Positions 9,231 through 16,951 of a stretch of DNA of 64,000 nt are shown here, piece after piece. Origin of the DNA: an uncultured bacterium (lineage in GTDB: Bacteria > Bacillota > Clostridia > Oscillospirales > Ruminococcaceae). Numbering within the stretch: position 1 is the first letter of the stretch; each line of letters begins with the position of its first letter. The stretch is from the NCBI GenBank assembly GCA_905215965.1, contig CAJMSD010000011.1, positions 1 to 64,000 of the forward strand. Direction: 5' to 3'. Under the pieces are notes generated by a model. It made no database searches, was not told the origin of the DNA, and saw only the letters and a list, made by a program, of their open reading frames with translations. A program made the translations under genes and the position numbers.

Positions 9231-10053
9231 ATGACACCATATTCTTTTCATTATCAATAAAATTTTCTTTATCGAAAAGCTTATCAACTATCTCTTGCGG
9301 AACTTCGTCAAGATTGATTGCTCTTCCTTCCATATTATACCCGAAAAATGTGCCTCTCTTATTAACGCTTGCCCTTGCATTTGCACTTTTTCTGTCAAGT
9401 GCAAACTTAATAAGATTGATCACCATTTTGCAGTCGGTTAGGAAGCTTACGTTTTCAACATACCACACATCATTATCAAACTGTTCATGCCATGTCCAAA
9501 TGTGCTTTAGCTTGCCCCTCGGAGGACATTCAAGCCCAGGTCTTACCTTCAGGCGATTGCGGTGATACGCATTATATCTGTGAGTATATTCGGGAACGAG
9601 CGGACGAGGCCCGATCAAGCTCATATCTCCTTTCAAGATACTCCAGAAATTCAACAGCTCGTCAAGAGAAGTCTTTCTCAAAAACTTACCGCATTTCGTA
9701 ACTCGCTGAGCCGGAGGAAGAAGTTCTCCGTTAGCGTCAGTTTCATTAGTCATATTGCGGAATTTGATTATAGTAAATGGCTTACCGTCCTTGCCTATTC
9801 TCTCCTGACGGAAGAATACAGGCCGTCCCAGCGTTATGATAGTAATGATAAATATAACAAAATTTATTGGAAAAGTTATAATAAGTACCATCAACGAAAC
9901 CAGAATATCTATAAGCCGTTTTATGTATTTTGAATAGAAATTGCCGGCAGGCTTTACCTCACGGCAATTTTTATTGATCTCGTTCAAACGAGTTTCCGCC
10001 AGATAGTCAGCAAGCTTCCAGCGCTGTGCCTTAGTCAATTCACCTTTAAGCAT
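9223..10053 (-). CDS. initiating sugar (phosphoglycosyl) transferase
   Basis: About 276 residues. A cytoplasmic N-terminal stretch precedes YIKRLIDILVSLMVLI, a re-entrant or membrane-spanning helix, followed by RQERIGKDGKPFTIIKFRNM and TSLDELLNFWSILKGDMSLIGPRP. These are hallmarks of the bacterial sugar transferase family (PF02397; PglC, WcaJ), with the Asp-Glu catalytic dyad in SLDEL. It transfers a sugar phosphate from a UDP-sugar to undecaprenyl phosphate and so begins the repeat unit. The ATG at 10053 is chosen because GGAGG ends 5 bases before it; the in-frame ATG at 10065 contains that GGAGG itself. Confidence 0.9.
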   Translation of the reverse strand: MLKGELTKAQRWKLADYLAETRLNEINKNCREVKPAGNFYSKYIKRLIDILVSLMVLIITFPINFVIFIITIITLGRPVFFRQERIGKDGKPFTIIKFRNMTNETDANGELLPPAQRVTKCGKFLRKTSLDELLNFWSILKGDMSLIGPRPLVPEYTHRYNAYHRNRLKVRPGLECPPRGKLKHIWTWHEQFDNDVWYVENVSFLTDCKMVINLIKFALDRKSANARASVNKRGTFFGYNMEGRAINLDEVPQEIVDKLFDKENFIDNEKNMVSYE

Positions 10054-10054
10054 T

Positions 10055-10176
10055 TTATCCTCCATAGATAAGTTCGTCAGGAGTTACCGCAACGTCGAAT
10101 CCCTAGAAAGTCAACTGCGGATAAGCTATGAAAATCTTTGAAAGGCAAAGTGATTCAAAAGATCTTCAGTACGCAT
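10055..10176 (-). pseudogene. decayed mini-gene between the ATP-grasp and sugar transferase genes
   Basis: A strong AAAGGAG sits 5 bases before ATG at 10176, but the frame (MRTEDLLNHFAFQRFS) stops after 16 codons. The two other frames then carry protein-like pieces: HSLSAVDFLG from 10130 and FDVAVTPDELIYGG ending in TAA at 10055. Removing one base in the T run at 10131-10134 and one near 10100 would join the three into a 39-residue product. The stop overlaps the ribosome binding site of the sugar transferase. It may equally be a real 16-codon leader-like ORF; the product family is not recognised. Confidence 0.4.
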
Positions 10177-10188
10177 AAACTCTCCTTT

Positions 10189-11385
10189 TTACTTAACAAC
10201 AACTTGTATCCATTTGTCAGGTTCATCCATCATATTAAGCATCTGTTCCATAGAATCGAATTTCATAATGAGAATACCAAGAGTTGTATTGGCTCCGGTA
10301 AATTCGCTTACTTGATCTCCCGGCTTTACGATTATATGATTCTCTACTATATTATTCTTCTCTACCTCCGGGTCGATCCTGATTTCATCAAGTATACCCG
10401 ATCTGTAGCTATGAACGGCAAAGTATGACCAGAATCCATCGCCATCAAATCCCGATACCTCAATCTTATCGCCCATTGCGCCTTTTACTGCCGCATCAAC
10501 AAGATCAAATCCGGTAGCATAACGAATTACCTGAGGAATATAATTTCCTCCGTCTCTTGGCGCTACTTCCATGAGATAAACATTATGATCGTTATCAATA
10601 CGAATATCAAAATTATAGCAGCTTGTTTTCATATTCAAAAGCGTTACCAATCGCTGTATCTCGGAATGTATCTTATCATGCACTTCCTTAGGCATATTAT
10701 AAGGAAAGCTTGCAGATACAGGAACATAAGGATTGGTACACTTCGGATTGAAATGGTCGTTTCCGAAATAACGAAATACAAGCTTGCCGTTGACAACGAG
10801 ACCGTCGCCTGCTATCTGATATCCATATTTTTCAAGATACTCTTCGATAACAACTTTTTTTATGCGTGAAAATTTAAGCGATTCATTGTATGCATTTTCA
10901 AGCTGAGACCAATCGTCAATCCGAATGATTCCCTTACTGCCCGAAGAATCTACCGGCTTTATCAGAACGGGAAGTTTAAATTCATCTCTTGAAGCAATGA
11001 CCGCTTCTAAAGAATCAAATCCTTTGGCATAAGGAGTATTGAATCCATTTTCAGCAAGAAAAGCTCTGAATTTATCCTTATTGCACAAGATATCCACTGA
11101 TTCATACGGATTTGTATTTAAACCCATTTTTTCAGCTACATAAGCTGCAGTAGGAGCAGCCGGATCGGATGCAAACGCAATTATTCCGTCGATTTTTTCA
11201 TCCTGAGCAACTTTTAGAACAGCTTCCTTATCTGTTGTACTTGTCAAATAAAATTTATCGGCATGATACTGTCCAGGATTATCAGTGAGATAATCACAGA
11301 GAACAGTGTAATATCCAAGCTTTTTAGCCGTCTCAATAGCAATGATCTGCTGTGCAGAACCGCCTAACAAAAGTATCTTTTTCAA
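10189..11385 (-). CDS. ATP-grasp domain protein, second copy
   Basis: 398 residues. The pre-ATP-grasp part starts with KKILLLGGSAQQIIAIETAK, and the core has PVLIKPVDSSGSKGIIRI and a VYLMEVAPRDGGNYIPQVI metal-binding segment, typical of PurK/biotin carboxylase-like ATP-grasp ligases. The start codon is TTG at 11385 with GAGG 9 bases upstream. It lies 16 bases after the aminotransferase gene. With an aminotransferase making an amino sugar next door, ligation of an amino or other acid to that amine is a reasonable hypothesis, but the substrate cannot be read from the sequence. Confidence 0.82.
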   Translation of the reverse strand: MKKILLLGGSAQQIIAIETAKKLGYYTVLCDYLTDNPGQYHADKFYLTSTTDKEAVLKVAQDEKIDGIIAFASDPAAPTAAYVAEKMGLNTNPYESVDILCNKDKFRAFLAENGFNTPYAKGFDSLEAVIASRDEFKLPVLIKPVDSSGSKGIIRIDDWSQLENAYNESLKFSRIKKVVIEEYLEKYGYQIAGDGLVVNGKLVFRYFGNDHFNPKCTNPYVPVSASFPYNMPKEVHDKIHSEIQRLVTLLNMKTSCYNFDIRIDNDHNVYLMEVAPRDGGNYIPQVIRYATGFDLVDAAVKGAMGDKIEVSGFDGDGFWSYFAVHSYRSGILDEIRIDPEVEKNNIVENHIIVKPGDQVSEFTGANTTLGILIMKFDSMEQMLNMMDEPDKWIQVVVK

Positions 11386-11401
11386 ACTTTATCGCCTCTG
11401 T

Positions 11402-12505
11402 TTATTTGTTGAGAATAATATCGCATATCCTATCCACATCTTCAATAGTCAAATCCGAATACATCGGAAGAGTCAGAACACTGCGCGAGATCTTTGCAGC
11501 AATTGGTGTGACTTCAAAATCTCCGTTAGCATAGCAATCCATTTCATTGACAGCCGGATAGAAATACTTTCGTGCAAAAATATCGTTTTCCTTCAGCCGA
11601 TCGTATACATCATCTCTGCTCTCGCCAAACTCTTCCTTGTCAAAAACAACTGCATAATACGCATAATTCGGAGTTACGTCAGATTGCTCTTTCATCAGCT
11701 TGATACCTTTAATGCCCGAAAGTCTTTCGTTATATCTTTTAAATGCAGCTCCGCGAGACGCAATACAAGCATCAATATTTCTGAGATTGCATATTCCCAT
11801 TGCCGCACGGAATTCGTCCATTTTAGCGTTGCCGCCAATTTCATCAATACATTCTTCAGTTTTAATTCCAAAGTTTTTCAAGCTGTGCATACTTGTCCGC
11901 AGCGACTCGTCTTTAAATGAAACAGCACCGCCTTCGATCGTGTTGAATACTTTTGTAGCATGAAAAGAAAACATTGCCGCATCGCCGAAATTGCCGATAC
12001 CAACGCTCTTATACTTTACGCCAAATGCGTGTGCAGCATCATAAATAACTTTAAGATCATACCGCTTTGCAATAGCATCGATCGCATCCACATCACATAT
12101 AGCGCCGTACACATGAACAGGAACAATTGCAACCGTTTTATCGGTTATAAGTGCCTCGATCTTAGCTGGGTCAATTGTATAATCATCAGGCTTGATGTCA
12201 CAGAATACAGGCTTCAATCCATTTCTGACAATTGCATGAACCGTTGAAACAAATGTAAACGGCGTAGTAATTACCTCACCGCCTGTATTCTTAAGTCCCA
12301 TAGCTTGAATAACCGTTTCCAGCGCCAAATGTCCGTTCACGAACATAGAAAGCTGAGGTACTTCCAAGTAGTCCATCAAATTATGCTGAAGCTTTTTATA
12401 TATCGGTCCCATATTTGTAAGATGATGACTTTCAAAAATAGGTTTGATCTCTTTTATGTAATCCTCATAATCCGGCATAGAAGAACGTGTCACAAAAATA
12501 CTCAT
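11402..12505 (-). CDS. DegT/DnrJ/EryC1/StrS family sugar aminotransferase
   Basis: PLP-dependent aminotransferase of 367 residues. The PLP lysine lies in FSFHATKVFNTIEGGA, preceded by IYDAAHAFG and IVPVHVYG, which is the standard arrangement of the nucleotide-sugar aminotransferase (DegT) family. It converts a keto sugar nucleotide to an amino sugar using glutamate or glutamine. First gene of the exopolysaccharide operon, with AAAGGA about 10 bases upstream of ATG. It suggests that the polymer contains a 3- or 4-amino deoxy sugar, which would also give the ATP-grasp enzymes a primary amine to acylate. Confidence 0.88.
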   Translation of the reverse strand: MSIFVTRSSMPDYEDYIKEIKPIFESHHLTNMGPIYKKLQHNLMDYLEVPQLSMFVNGHLALETVIQAMGLKNTGGEVITTPFTFVSTVHAIVRNGLKPVFCDIKPDDYTIDPAKIEALITDKTVAIVPVHVYGAICDVDAIDAIAKRYDLKVIYDAAHAFGVKYKSVGIGNFGDAAMFSFHATKVFNTIEGGAVSFKDESLRTSMHSLKNFGIKTEECIDEIGGNAKMDEFRAAMGICNLRNIDACIASRGAAFKRYNERLSGIKGIKLMKEQSDVTPNYAYYAVVFDKEEFGESRDDVYDRLKENDIFARKYFYPAVNEMDCYANGDFEVTPIAAKISRSVLTLPMYSDLTIEDVDRICDIILNK

Positions 12506-12653
12506 TTCTCATCAGTCCTTTACTTCAATACTGTAAGAATATCTATGGACAAAAGCTGTTAACTATCCACAGCATAAAAAATCAAAATCGCACAATGAGC
12601 CTCACAAATGCTATTCACAAACTGATAAGCTATTTTCGACTTTTAATTTTTGC

Positions 12654-12700
12654 AAAAAGCATAGCATTATGCTATAAAAAGAAAAGTGCGGACACTTTTC
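12654..12700 (-). terminator. two terminator-like hairpins in the exopolysaccharide leader
   Basis: Downstream of the promoter on the minus strand, arms 12693-12700 and 12681-12688 form an 8-bp stem (GAAAAGTG/CACTTTTC) followed by five T. Directly after it a shorter hairpin (ATAGCA/TGCTAT, 12661-12676) is followed by GC and another five T. Both lie within the first 60 bases of the transcript and ahead of the first gene, so they could stop transcription early unless an antiterminator acts. Confidence 0.55.
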
Positions 12701-12709
12701 TACAAAATA

Positions 12710-12738
12710 ATTGTAACACAAAACCATTTGCTTGTCAA
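12710..12738 (-). promoter_or_regulatory. promoter of the exopolysaccharide operon
   Basis: Minus-strand TTGACA (12733-12738) and TACAAT (12710-12715) are 17 bases apart. The first start codon is at 12505, so the untranslated leader is about 200 bases long. Beyond the terminator-like hairpins I see no gene between 12506 and 12709. Confidence 0.7.
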
Positions 12739-12779
12739 TATCTTTTTAAATGTTTCCATACATTTCTACGAATGACATT

Positions 12780-12815
12780 AAGGCAGCACCGCACAGGATC
12801 AGGCAGTGCTGCCTT
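12780..12815. repeat. 10-bp inverted repeat, possible terminator of pncB
   Basis: AAGGCAGCAC at 12780-12789 pairs perfectly with GTGCTGCCTT at 12806-12815 around a 16-base loop. It follows pncB but has no T run on either strand, so it may be a dispersed palindromic element rather than a classical terminator. Confidence 0.5.
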
Positions 12816-12855
12816 CTGCAAAGCTCCGGTAATCAGCGCAAACTCTCTTGTTTAA

Positions 12856-14292
12856 TTAATCAAACAGATTTGAAAGCATTTGATTTTTGAGCTGCCACAA
12901 ATCAAGCGACAAGTCAACATAATACTCGTGAGGATTCTCAAAACGCTTGACTTCGTCCCAGAGAAATTCAAGCTGATCGTGACAATTATTACGAATCTCT
13001 TCGATCGTCGGCGACGAATAGACGCATATTCCTTTATCAAAAATTTTTGTTCTGATTTTTTTTGCGGTAAAATCCGTAAGAGTTGTCTTTTTATAGGTTT
13101 GCTCCGGATCAAATATCGTATATGGCTTCGTATCATCAATGACCTCGTCATATAGCGTAATAACGTCCGCTACGGCTTTTCCGCTTTTATTATCATACAG
13201 TCTCCACAGTTCCTTAAAATATGGATTTGTAATTTTAACCGCATTTTCCGAAATTTTAATTTTAGGTATGATTTTTCCGTTTTCTTCAACTGCCGCCAGC
13301 TTGTAAACTCCTCCGAAAACAGGTTCGGATTTTGAAGTAACAAGCCTTTCCCCTACTCCGAAGCTGTCTATTTCAGCTCCCTGAATTATAAGATCTCGTA
13401 TAATATATTCATCAAGAGAATTCGAAGCAACAATATTTATATAATCAAGACCTGCGTCATCGAGCATTTTACGCGTTTTCTTTGACAAATATGCAATGTC
13501 TCCGCTGTCTATGCGCACTCCCCTGCCCTTGTATCCTTTCGCCTCAAGTTCTTTAAAAACAGTTATAGCGTTGGGAACTCCTGATTTTAATACGCTGTAG
13601 GTATCCACAAGAAGCGTACAGCTGTCAGGGTATACTTTTGCATAAGCGCGAAACGCTTCAAGCTCGGTAGGAAACATCTGGATCCAACTATGAGCCATAG
13701 TGCCGAGAGCCTTAACTCTAAAATCACGATCGGAAATGGTACAGGCAGTTCCCGAACAGCCGGTAATATACGCAGCTCTTGCACCATATATTGCTCCGTC
13801 GTATCCCTGAGCGCGTCTTGAACCGAATTCCATAACGGGACGTCCCTGAGCTGCCGCAACTATACGATTCGCCTTTGTGGCAATAAGGCTCTGGTGATTT
13901 ATAGTCAAAAGAATCATCGTTTCGATAAACTGAGCCTGTATAGCAGGACCTCTTACCGTAATGATCGGTTCGTTCGGGAAAATCGGAGTTCCCTCGGGAA
14001 CCGCCCACATATCGCATTCAAAGCTGAAATTACTGAGATATTCAAGGAATTCATTGCTAAACATATTTTTTTCACGCAGATATTCAATGTCGTCAGCCGT
14101 AAATTTCAGAGATTGAATATATTCGATAACCTGCTGAAGTCCTGCCATAATGGCATAACCGGCATTATCCGGTACTTTTCGGAAAAACATATCGAAATAT
14201 ACGATCTGATCGCCTCTGCCGTTCTCAAACAAACCGTTAGCCATTGTTATCTCGTAGAAATCCACAAGCATCGTAAGGTTTCTGTTGTTCAT
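12856..14292 (-). CDS. pncB: nicotinate phosphoribosyltransferase
   Basis: About 478 residues. The start LTMLVDFYEITMANGLFE, the internal EFGSRRAQGYDGAI, the AHSWIQMFPTELEAF segment with the catalytic histidine, and VRIDSGDIAYLSKKTR identify nicotinate phosphoribosyltransferase of the NAPRTase family. It makes nicotinate mononucleotide from nicotinate and PRPP with ATP hydrolysis, the entry step of NAD salvage (Preiss-Handler pathway). The ATG at 14292 has GGGAGG upstream and is preferred to 14310. A HEAT-like gene starts further upstream on the same strand and may be cotranscribed. Confidence 0.93.
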   Translation of the reverse strand: MNNRNLTMLVDFYEITMANGLFENGRGDQIVYFDMFFRKVPDNAGYAIMAGLQQVIEYIQSLKFTADDIEYLREKNMFSNEFLEYLSNFSFECDMWAVPEGTPIFPNEPIITVRGPAIQAQFIETMILLTINHQSLIATKANRIVAAAQGRPVMEFGSRRAQGYDGAIYGARAAYITGCSGTACTISDRDFRVKALGTMAHSWIQMFPTELEAFRAYAKVYPDSCTLLVDTYSVLKSGVPNAITVFKELEAKGYKGRGVRIDSGDIAYLSKKTRKMLDDAGLDYINIVASNSLDEYIIRDLIIQGAEIDSFGVGERLVTSKSEPVFGGVYKLAAVEENGKIIPKIKISENAVKITNPYFKELWRLYDNKSGKAVADVITLYDEVIDDTKPYTIFDPEQTYKKTTLTDFTAKKIRTKIFDKGICVYSSPTIEEIRNNCHDQLEFLWDEVKRFENPHEYYVDLSLDLWQLKNQMLSNLFD

Positions 14293-14325
14293 TGTTTTCC
14301 TCCCATTCATGTCACAAATCGGAAT

Positions 14326-14760
14326 TTACATTGTCAATATTTTTTCGGTTTCTGCTATATCCTGTTCAATCAGTGGGCGCATGCTGTCTTTATATTTTGA
14401 TAAATCAGCATTGTGAAGATAATCTATTATTTTCGGGATATACTGCGGTTTTGCCTTTCCCACTTGCGCCAAAGCCTTGATACACTGTCTGGCGGTTATC
14501 GGTTTTTCGTCTATGACATGAGCAAGATAATCATTAAAAATTGCATCAAAACGATTTTCATCGTCCCACTGTGCATTGGCGGCAAGAATATATAGTACAC
14601 GGTTTCTCACTAACGATTTCGGATGATTAAGCAAGGATGCAAAACTATCAAAATATTCATACCATTCATCGGTATCTTGACTTTCAGTGATTATTTTATC
14701 TGCAATGGCACAAGCATATTTATCATCTTTTGCTGTTAATTTCGCAATTATTTCCTGCAC
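14326..14760 (-). CDS. HEAT-repeat-like helical protein of unknown function
   Basis: About 144 residues, predicted almost entirely helical, with HEAT-like periodicity (NHPKSLVRNRVLYILAANAQ, then TARQCIKALAQVG). No catalytic motif or signal peptide is seen, so a cytoplasmic protein-binding role is plausible but not proven. The start is taken as GTG at 14760, giving a protein beginning with QEIIAKL, because GGAGG stands 8 bases before it; the ATG at 14811 lies inside the terminator hairpin of pduL and has no ribosome binding site. It precedes pncB by about 33 bases. Confidence 0.65.
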   Translation of the reverse strand: MQEIIAKLTAKDDKYACAIADKIITESQDTDEWYEYFDSFASLLNHPKSLVRNRVLYILAANAQWDDENRFDAIFNDYLAHVIDEKPITARQCIKALAQVGKAKPQYIPKIIDYLHNADLSKYKDSMRPLIEQDIAETEKILTM

Positions 14761-14797
14761 AAAATACACCTCCAAATTCCGATTTACATAAATATTA

Positions 14798-14828
14798 CAA
14801 AAAGAGCGCACACAATGCGCGCTCTTTT
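14798..14828 (-). terminator. intrinsic terminator of pduL
   Basis: Arms 14800-14809 and 14819-14828 (AAAAGAGCGC/GCGCTCTTTT) form a 10-bp stem with a 9-base loop. A T run follows on the minus strand, 12 bases after the pduL stop codon. Confidence 0.75.
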
Positions 14829-14840
14829 ATTATGTACAAA

Positions 14841-15419
14841 TCAAAGCTTAATAATCTCGCCTTCAAGGTCACGTGGAGCAGAAACAGCATTTGACTCATC
14901 TGTATCAATATGCATTGCTCTTGCAAACTTATCGGAAACACGGCATACTACATCGCCGAGGACAGCGCTTCTTCCGTCGGTATCAAGCTTTACCCAAACA
15001 ACGTCCTTGTCCTTAACGCCAAGCTCTTCGGCATCAGCGGGAGTAAGGTGGATGTGACGCTTAGCAACAATAACGCCCTCCGATATTTCGATCTCTCCGC
15101 ATGGACCTATAACCTTACAAGCACCCGATCCTGCAACGTCACCGGATTCTCTGATCGGAGCAGTAATACCTATCGAACGTGCATCGGTAGCTGAAAGCTC
15201 AACCTGAGTTACAGGACGAACCGGACCGAGAATAGAAACTCCGGGAAGCTCTTTTTTAGGTCCTACAATAGTAACTCTCTCCTCGCAGGCAAACTGACCG
15301 GGCTGAGAAAGATCCTTTTTCTTTGTAAGCTCATGACCCTTGCCAAAAAGGATTTCAAGATGTTCCTGAGTAACATGAATGTGTCTTGCAGATGTTTCAA
15401 CAATAAATTTCTTTGACAT
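14841..15419 (-). CDS. pduL: phosphate propanoyltransferase/phosphotransacetylase, PduL type
   Basis: 192 residues with the duplicated PduL beta-barrel signature. The first half has SARHIHVTQEHLE and the second KRHIHLTPADAEELG; both His clusters bind the catalytic zinc ions. The enzyme exchanges phosphate and CoA on acetyl or propionyl groups. No microcompartment shell genes surround it and no encapsulation peptide is visible at the N-terminus, so it more likely acts as a housekeeping phosphotransacetylase with acetate kinase, which is common in Ruminococcaceae. It stands alone between its own promoter (15494-15522) and terminator. Confidence 0.92.
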   Translation of the reverse strand: MSKKFIVETSARHIHVTQEHLEILFGKGHELTKKKDLSQPGQFACEERVTIVGPKKELPGVSILGPVRPVTQVELSATDARSIGITAPIRESGDVAGSGACKVIGPCGEIEISEGVIVAKRHIHLTPADAEELGVKDKDVVWVKLDTDGRSAVLGDVVCRVSDKFARAMHIDTDESNAVSAPRDLEGEIIKL

Positions 15420-15493
15420 AATAATACCTCCAAATATATCGAATATTTTGTATGCGGCATTTTCGAATAAAATCCGCCGTACTCGACAATATT

Positions 15494-15522
15494 ATTTTAC
15501 ACCTTTTTTTCTAATACGTCAA
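15494..15522 (-). promoter_or_regulatory. promoter of pduL
   Basis: Minus-strand TTGACG (15517-15522) and TAAAAT (15494-15499) are separated by 17 bases, about 75 bases before the pduL ATG. Confidence 0.65.
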
Positions 15523-15592
15523 GTAAAATTATACAAAACAGATACATTAATGTATTATTATTCGATCGTCAGAAGCTTAAAAACAATACGAT

Positions 15593-15634
15593 AAAAAACG
15601 CCGCACAAATCAGATCATTAAACTGTTTGTGCGG
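15593..15634 (-). terminator. intrinsic terminator of spo0A
   Basis: Arms 15601-15609 and 15626-15634 (CCGCACAAA/TTTGTGCGG) form a 9-bp stem. On the minus strand it is followed by CG and a run of six T. Confidence 0.8.
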
Positions 15635-15659
15635 TATTATTAAACTAAGCTGCTAAATA

Positions 15660-16436
15660 TTATGCTACATAAGTAAATTGTTCCTGCGTTATAAAACATT
15701 TATACTTCAAACGCAGTCTATCGGTGATCAATGCTATAAATTCCGAATTCGTAGGCTTTCCTTTACACATATCTATAGTATAGCCAAAGAAATCGCTTAT
15801 TGCATCTCCGCTGCCTCTGTTCCATGCAATATCTATAGCATGACGAATGGCTCTTTCCACTCTTGTTGGAGTAGTTTGATGCCTGTTTGCAACACAAGGA
15901 TAAAGCTGCTTGGTAATGCTGTTCATAAGATTTCTGTCAGATAAGGTTTCAAGTATCGCAGTTCGCAGATAATGATATCCCTTTACATGAGCCGGTATAC
16001 CAAGACGACGAATAATATCAGTTACAACAATCTCCATATCGCGGCATTCGCTTGATATGCTTTTTCTTACAACTGATTTAATAATTGAAGATAATTTTTC
16101 GGCACTAATTGATTCTGTTATGAAGCAAGCTACTCCACTGTCAATAGCCTGTCGCTCAACATAACTGCCGCTGATATCTGATTTGATGATAAATTCAGCC
16201 ATCTTGCCATTAAAATGCTTAAAATGGTTAATGATCTCAAGAGCATCGATCCCGGGCAGATTTAAATCAGTTACTACAACATCAGGCATCTCTCTTTCAA
16301 GTGATTTGAGCAACGTAAGTCCGTCTCTTTTTCGTGTGTAGGCATAAAAACCGTTTTCCCTCAGATTAGAGGCAAGCTTTATGCCATAATCCGCTGTGTC
16401 GTCGCAAATAAGTACTTTAATTTTCTCGTTTATCAT
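15660..16436 (-). CDS. spo0A: Spo0A response regulator with atypical receiver
   Basis: 258 residues: receiver domain 1-120 and Spo0A DNA-binding domain about 145-258. The C-terminal domain keeps the family signature TTPTRVERAIRHAIDIAW. In the receiver, the acidic pair D12-D13 and the phosphoacceptor D57 (VVVTDLNLPG) are present, but the conserved lysine of the usual K-P-F motif is missing: the site reads FITESI, with E108 where lysine is expected. Spo0A is the master regulator of sporulation entry and is also found in many clostridia that rarely sporulate. A perfect 0A box lies upstream. Identity is certain; normal phosphorylation-dependent switching is doubtful. Confidence 0.93.
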   Translation of the reverse strand: MINEKIKVLICDDTADYGIKLASNLRENGFYAYTRKRDGLTLLKSLEREMPDVVVTDLNLPGIDALEIINHFKHFNGKMAEFIIKSDISGSYVERQAIDSGVACFITESISAEKLSSIIKSVVRKSISSECRDMEIVVTDIIRRLGIPAHVKGYHYLRTAILETLSDRNLMNSITKQLYPCVANRHQTTPTRVERAIRHAIDIAWNRGSGDAISDFFGYTIDMCKGKPTNSEFIALITDRLRLKYKCFITQEQFTYVA

Positions 16437-16510
16437 GTTTCCTCCTTTTTTCTACACAATACATTTTATCACATTTTTTCAATATAGCAATATGAAATTC
16501 CATCGAATAA

Positions 16511-16517
16511 TGTCGAA
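16511..16517 (+). promoter_or_regulatory. 0A box upstream of spo0A
   Basis: TGTCGAA, the core of the Spo0A binding site, stands 75 bases upstream of the spo0A start codon. A candidate promoter (TTGCTA, 16 bases, TAAAAT) lies between it and the gene on the minus strand. The position fits autoregulation. Confidence 0.5.
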
Positions 16518-16608
16518 TTTTCTGAAAATTCATAGGAATTCGGTATAAATACAATTTAATAAAAATATTTTCTATATTTTGGTTTATAATAAACATTTTT
16601 AAAAGTAC

Positions 16609-16637
16609 TTGACAAATTGTCTGCATTGTAATATAAT
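16609..16637 (+). promoter_or_regulatory. promoter of the tRNA-Leu/tRNA-Ser pair
   Basis: TTGACA (16609-16614) and TATAAT (16632-16637) with a 17-base spacer, both exact consensus, end 10 bases before the mature tRNA-Leu. Confidence 0.85.
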
Positions 16638-16647
16638 ATATTTTGTT

Positions 16648-16732
16648 GCGAGTGTGCTGGAATAGGCAGACAGGCACGTTTGAGGGGCGTGTGTCGAAGG
16701 ACGTATGGGTTCAAGTCCCATTACTCGCACCA
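16648..16732 (+). tRNA. tRNA-Leu (GAG)
   Basis: The acceptor arms GCGAGTG and TACTCGC pair, followed by A and the encoded CCA. The anticodon stem CACGT/GCGTG encloses the loop TTGAGGG, giving anticodon GAG. A long variable arm is present, as expected for tRNA-Leu, and the T loop is GTTCAAGTC. It reads CUC and CUU codons. Confidence 0.93.
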
Positions 16733-16735
16733 ATT

Positions 16736-16827
16736 GGAAAGATGGCTGAGCTGGTCTAAGGCGCACGACTGGAACTCGTGTATACGTTAATAGCGTATCG
16801 AGGGTTCGAATCCCTCTCTTTCCGCCA
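16736..16827 (+). tRNA. tRNA-Ser (GGA)
   Basis: GGAAAGA pairs with TCTTTCC, followed by G and encoded CCA. The anticodon loop carries GGA (CTGGAAC), and the long variable arm is typical of tRNA-Ser. It starts three bases after the tRNA-Leu and shares its promoter and terminator. Confidence 0.93.
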
Positions 16828-16849
16828 GCCGAAATATCTCGGCAAAGGT

Positions 16850-16884
16850 ATCGGATTTACTTTTTAGTAGATCCGATTTTTTTT
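16850..16884 (+). terminator. intrinsic terminator of the tRNA pair
   Basis: Arms 16850-16861 and 16866-16877 make a 12-bp stem with one G-U pair and a T4 loop; eight T follow. Confidence 0.88.
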
Positions 16885-16951
16885 GCACTAAGGATTGAAA
16901 ATGAATACTGTTTTGCTTTAATATATCTTAACAACTTGAAAGGAGATTAGA

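Noticed and set aside
14761..14811. ATG start for the HEAT-like protein at 14811
   Set aside because: This codon lies within the pduL terminator hairpin and has no ribosome binding site; GTG 14760 has GGAGG.
14841..15419. A bacterial microcompartment locus around pduL
   Set aside because: No shell protein, diol dehydratase or aldehyde dehydrogenase genes are near; it appears as a single gene.
16692..16698. A second TGTCGAA (0A box core)
   Set aside because: It is part of the variable arm of tRNA-Leu(GAG) and is explained by the tRNA.
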